A stretch of DNA of 64,000 nucleotides from Mugil cephalus (lineage: Eukaryota; Chordata; Actinopteri; Mugiliformes; Mugilidae). The stretch spans positions 16,720,397 through 16,784,396 of the forward strand of contig NC_061790.1 of NCBI RefSeq assembly GCF_022458985.1. The letters run 5' to 3'. The notes beneath the pieces are model-generated. The model did not search any database. It saw only the letters and a program-made list of their open reading frames with translations, and had not been told where the DNA came from. This document shows, piece after piece, positions 61,501-64,000 of the stretch. Position 1 is the first letter of the stretch, and every line of letters starts with the position of its first letter. The translations under genes were made by a program, and so were the position numbers.

Positions 61501-64000
61501 ATGTCCCTGTCTCTAATCATTAGTCATGTCTGCCGATTTTTGCTTCCAAGTTTGCTCAAGTCCTCGTGGATGTTATGTCATCATCTGTTTAAAAATGAAA
61601 GTTGATGCACCATGAGAGCGCTATCACACATCATGTTTCGGCCATCAGTTTATGGCTACACATAGTCAACTTCTATTAAAAATGCAGCCAAATGCATTGA
61701 CACCGGTTTCCTTCACATGCCACTGCGCATAATACAAATTTGTGCCTTGAGTTTTCACAATAAAATTAAATGACTTAATATAAATTCTTCAACACATCTC
61801 CCTGAAGAAAAAAATATCCCCAAATCAATCCCACTTCCTGCGAAGTTTTAGGTGGATAAAAAAGTTTTGATCCTATGTAGCGAGGCAAGCTAGCTATTTC
61901 CCCGTTTCCAGTTATTATACTAAAGTAAACTAAGCTAAGCTAAGCTAACTGGCTGCCGGTGGTAGCTTAATATTTACCAGTCAGACTGGCATCAGTATTC
62001 TTATCTAACTCCCGAATACGAATGTATTCTTCAAAATGTCAAATGGCCCACAAACCTCATCTACGCCTGAAATATGTCCCAGGAACATAGACACGTAGGT
62101 TATGATGGACCTCTCATCTGGTGAGGCACATATCACATCTGTGGGAGGAATGACAAACATTTTCACTTTTTAATCCTGCGAGGACCAGTTTGAGAGTTTA
62201 CGTGACAAAGGAAGGACAATTAAAAATACATTGCCAGTACAAGCTACACAAACTACCTTTGGTGAGACTTATCTGCAGTGGGACTTGTGTTTCTGATTTA
62301 TTTCTTTAGTAGGTGGTGTCATTACACCGCAATAAGTTTCTAACAGCGGGGTAAATGATGCCTTACAGAAAGACATTTGTCTCTGTGGAGGAAACTAAAT
62401 GGATTTAAGGCACTCGTTAAGGAAGCACTTACCTTCAGGCTCCAGGAGAGGCGGTACATCCAAACTCTGATGGGCTATTATGAAGGCCTGCTGAATATTT
62501 TCTTTTGGCTCTCTGGACAAGCTGTCCCATAGGTCAACCAAGTCTGGGTTTATGGACTTAATCATAGCAAGGAATGCCAGACCACTCCTCCAGCCCTTTC
62601 CAAAGTCAGTCACATCCACCCCGTACCTGCATATTTAAAAGAACATAACATACATACATGTATGAACTCAACAGAACAAACAGACACGTTTGAAATCAAT
62701 CATTAGGGCTGTACAGTAGAGGTGGAAGGTGAAGGTGTACGCAACTACATCTTTTTCAGACTCACTTAGATGTGCATCTTTGAACCCACTGCAGGAGTGT
62801 GTTGATTGCTTTCCCATGGTACTTTGGTTCCCTGGAAGCCTTTCGGCCTTTGCTTGGCAGAGTGTTACAGGAGTAGCTGTCAGGGTCATCTGACTGCGGT
62901 GAGAGGTCATCACAGGAAGGGTAACTGCCTACTGATAAGGAAGAGAGGCTAGAAGACAAATGCCTCTGGAGGCCTCTGGTTACCTCCTTTACCTGGAGTA
63001 AGATGGAGATGGTGTGTATGTGAGGTCAGTGACAAAAAATAACACCTCGGCAATGAGCGTGAAACTACATTACAGCACAGACGTTAGACTGATGGTCGAT
63101 GGGGGAAAACTACCTGGAAATGAAGAATGATGTTCCAGGCAAGGTTAAGTACAACAGAAGGGGTGCCATCAGCAATACCGGAGGCATCGATGCCAAACAG
63201 TCTCACCTGGAGGATAACAGAGTTGGCATCAATCTAGTTATACTGGAGTGGATAGTAGGAGTGATATTCATTCACACACTGTCACTGTGTTTACAAGTAA
63301 ACACACTTACGTGTCGATCATCTAGGAAAGCTAGGGCCTTGGAAATGTTGTTCAGCCTGAAAATGCGATGAGAAGACGACCTGAACCTGTAAAGCTAATG
63401 GCAGAGATTACTGGATGCTCACATTCGGGAATAGATAAACATTTTGAAATACATTTATTCTAACTTACCACTATCACATACGGAAAATATGAAGCTACAG
63501 CCAAAAGACGGTTAGCTTTTTGTCTTTTGTTTTCCCGCTTCAGAGGTGGACAGGTTAACTGTTTCCTAAGCTAAATGGCTGTAAAGTTATGGTTAGGCAC
63601 AAGACTGGATCACATGTTTCTCTAGGTTCCCACATAAAGCAAATGATCTCAACACAAACAGGAAGGACATTAATTAAATAAATGGAGACAAGTGTAATAT
63701 ATTCTCATTTCTTCGACTGCTTCACATTAGTCCACCACGTGGACACATGATTCATACCAGTTTGCACCCAGACAGCTCCTCCAGCAGGGCCATGAGTATT
63801 CTGCCATCCTGAATGTCAACAAACAGGTCGTGCACTTCAAGTGGAGGATCACACTGGTGATACAGACACAGGGCCGTTATTGTCGCTTGTATTTGTGAGC
63901 AACACACGCAGTGAGGTTGTCTTAATCTGAGCCTTACTCTGTTCAGAAACACATTCATCCATCTGGTGAAGGTCCTCTTCTGCACTGCTTTTCTCTCATC
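58554..64000 (-). CDS. clmn: Calmin (calponin-homology, tail-anchored), 3' part of gene; 5' end lies beyond the window
   Basis: Calmin is an actin-binding protein with two calponin-homology (CH) domains and a C-terminal membrane anchor. I derived nine exons from GT/AG sites and matching phases: 63938-64000 (continues off the edge), 63758-63853, 63311-63394, 63114-63206, 62766-62992, 62433-62626, 62056-62138, 59997-61417 and 58554-58680. Together they give about 795 codons plus a stop. CH1 starts with the motif QKRTFTRWMN and contains DLFVDIQDGRILMALLEELSG and SSSHRIFRLNNISKAL. A Ser-rich linker follows, then CH2 with INTLLQWVQ and GWRSGLAFLAMIKSINPDLVD. The 1.4-kb exon encodes an acidic, probably disordered region rich in Glu, Lys and Ser. 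The last exon encodes LQMLLVLWILLYCCLILSQ followed by MNP and stop, a tail anchor. Human calmin is about 1000 residues, so roughly 200 N-terminal or unplaced residues are missing. Small exons between 58680 and 59997 cannot be excluded, but the direct splice is in phase. The first exons lie beyond 64000. Confidence 0.9.

Overview
This is vertebrate nuclear DNA, almost certainly from a ray-finned fish, probably a percomorph. The evidence is the split genes with GT-AG introns, the vertebrate serpin and calmin gene families, long AT-rich intergenic DNA rich in microsatellites, and fish-type mobile elements (Penelope-like with a GIY-YIG endonuclease, hAT MITEs, Tc1-like remnants, a retrotransposon with a restriction-like endonuclease, a tRNA-derived SINE). 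No bacterial, operon or CRISPR features are present. The species cannot be fixed from sequence alone.

Layout: (1) Positions 1-43,100 are a gene desert. I find no exon I trust there. It holds degraded transposons, microsatellites and several compositionally complex stretches that look like conserved non-coding elements (best at about 25.5-26.7 kb; also about 12.1-13.4, 17.6-18.5, 32.9-33.7 and 37.3-37.8 kb). (2) Positions 43.1-44.5 kb hold a broken tandem copy of an alpha-1-antitrypsin-like serpin on the minus strand. (3) At 45.5-46.2 kb is a plus-strand, intronless, acidic, frameshifted ORF that I do not recognise. (4) Positions 47.35-49.65 kb hold an intact serpina1-like gene on the minus strand: one non-coding exon, four coding exons, a TATA box, an HNF1-like site and a polyA signal. 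It keeps a Met-Ser reactive bond and carries an eight-histidine run just after the signal peptide. (5) Positions 51.4-57.4 kb hold a second, divergent serpin on the minus strand with the same four-coding-exon phase pattern. Its reactive-loop hinge is acidic and the breach tryptophan is missing, so it is predicted to be non-inhibitory. Its third intron is swollen by a TIR transposon with a nested retrotransposon fragment. (6) From 58.55 kb to the right edge lies the 3' part of calmin (clmn) on the minus strand: tandem CH domains, a 1.4-kb acidic exon, and a separate small last exon that encodes the C-terminal membrane anchor.

The three genes and the pseudogene all lie on the minus strand. The serpin copies share exon phases and partly alignable sequence, so they arose by tandem duplication. 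The setting matches the human 14q32 SERPINA - GSC - DICER1 - CLMN neighbourhood (known synteny). The gene desert may therefore hold long-range regulatory DNA, though nothing here proves that. The serpins are expected to be secreted, probably hepatic, plasma proteins; calmin is an actin-binding tail-anchored membrane protein and is functionally unrelated to them.
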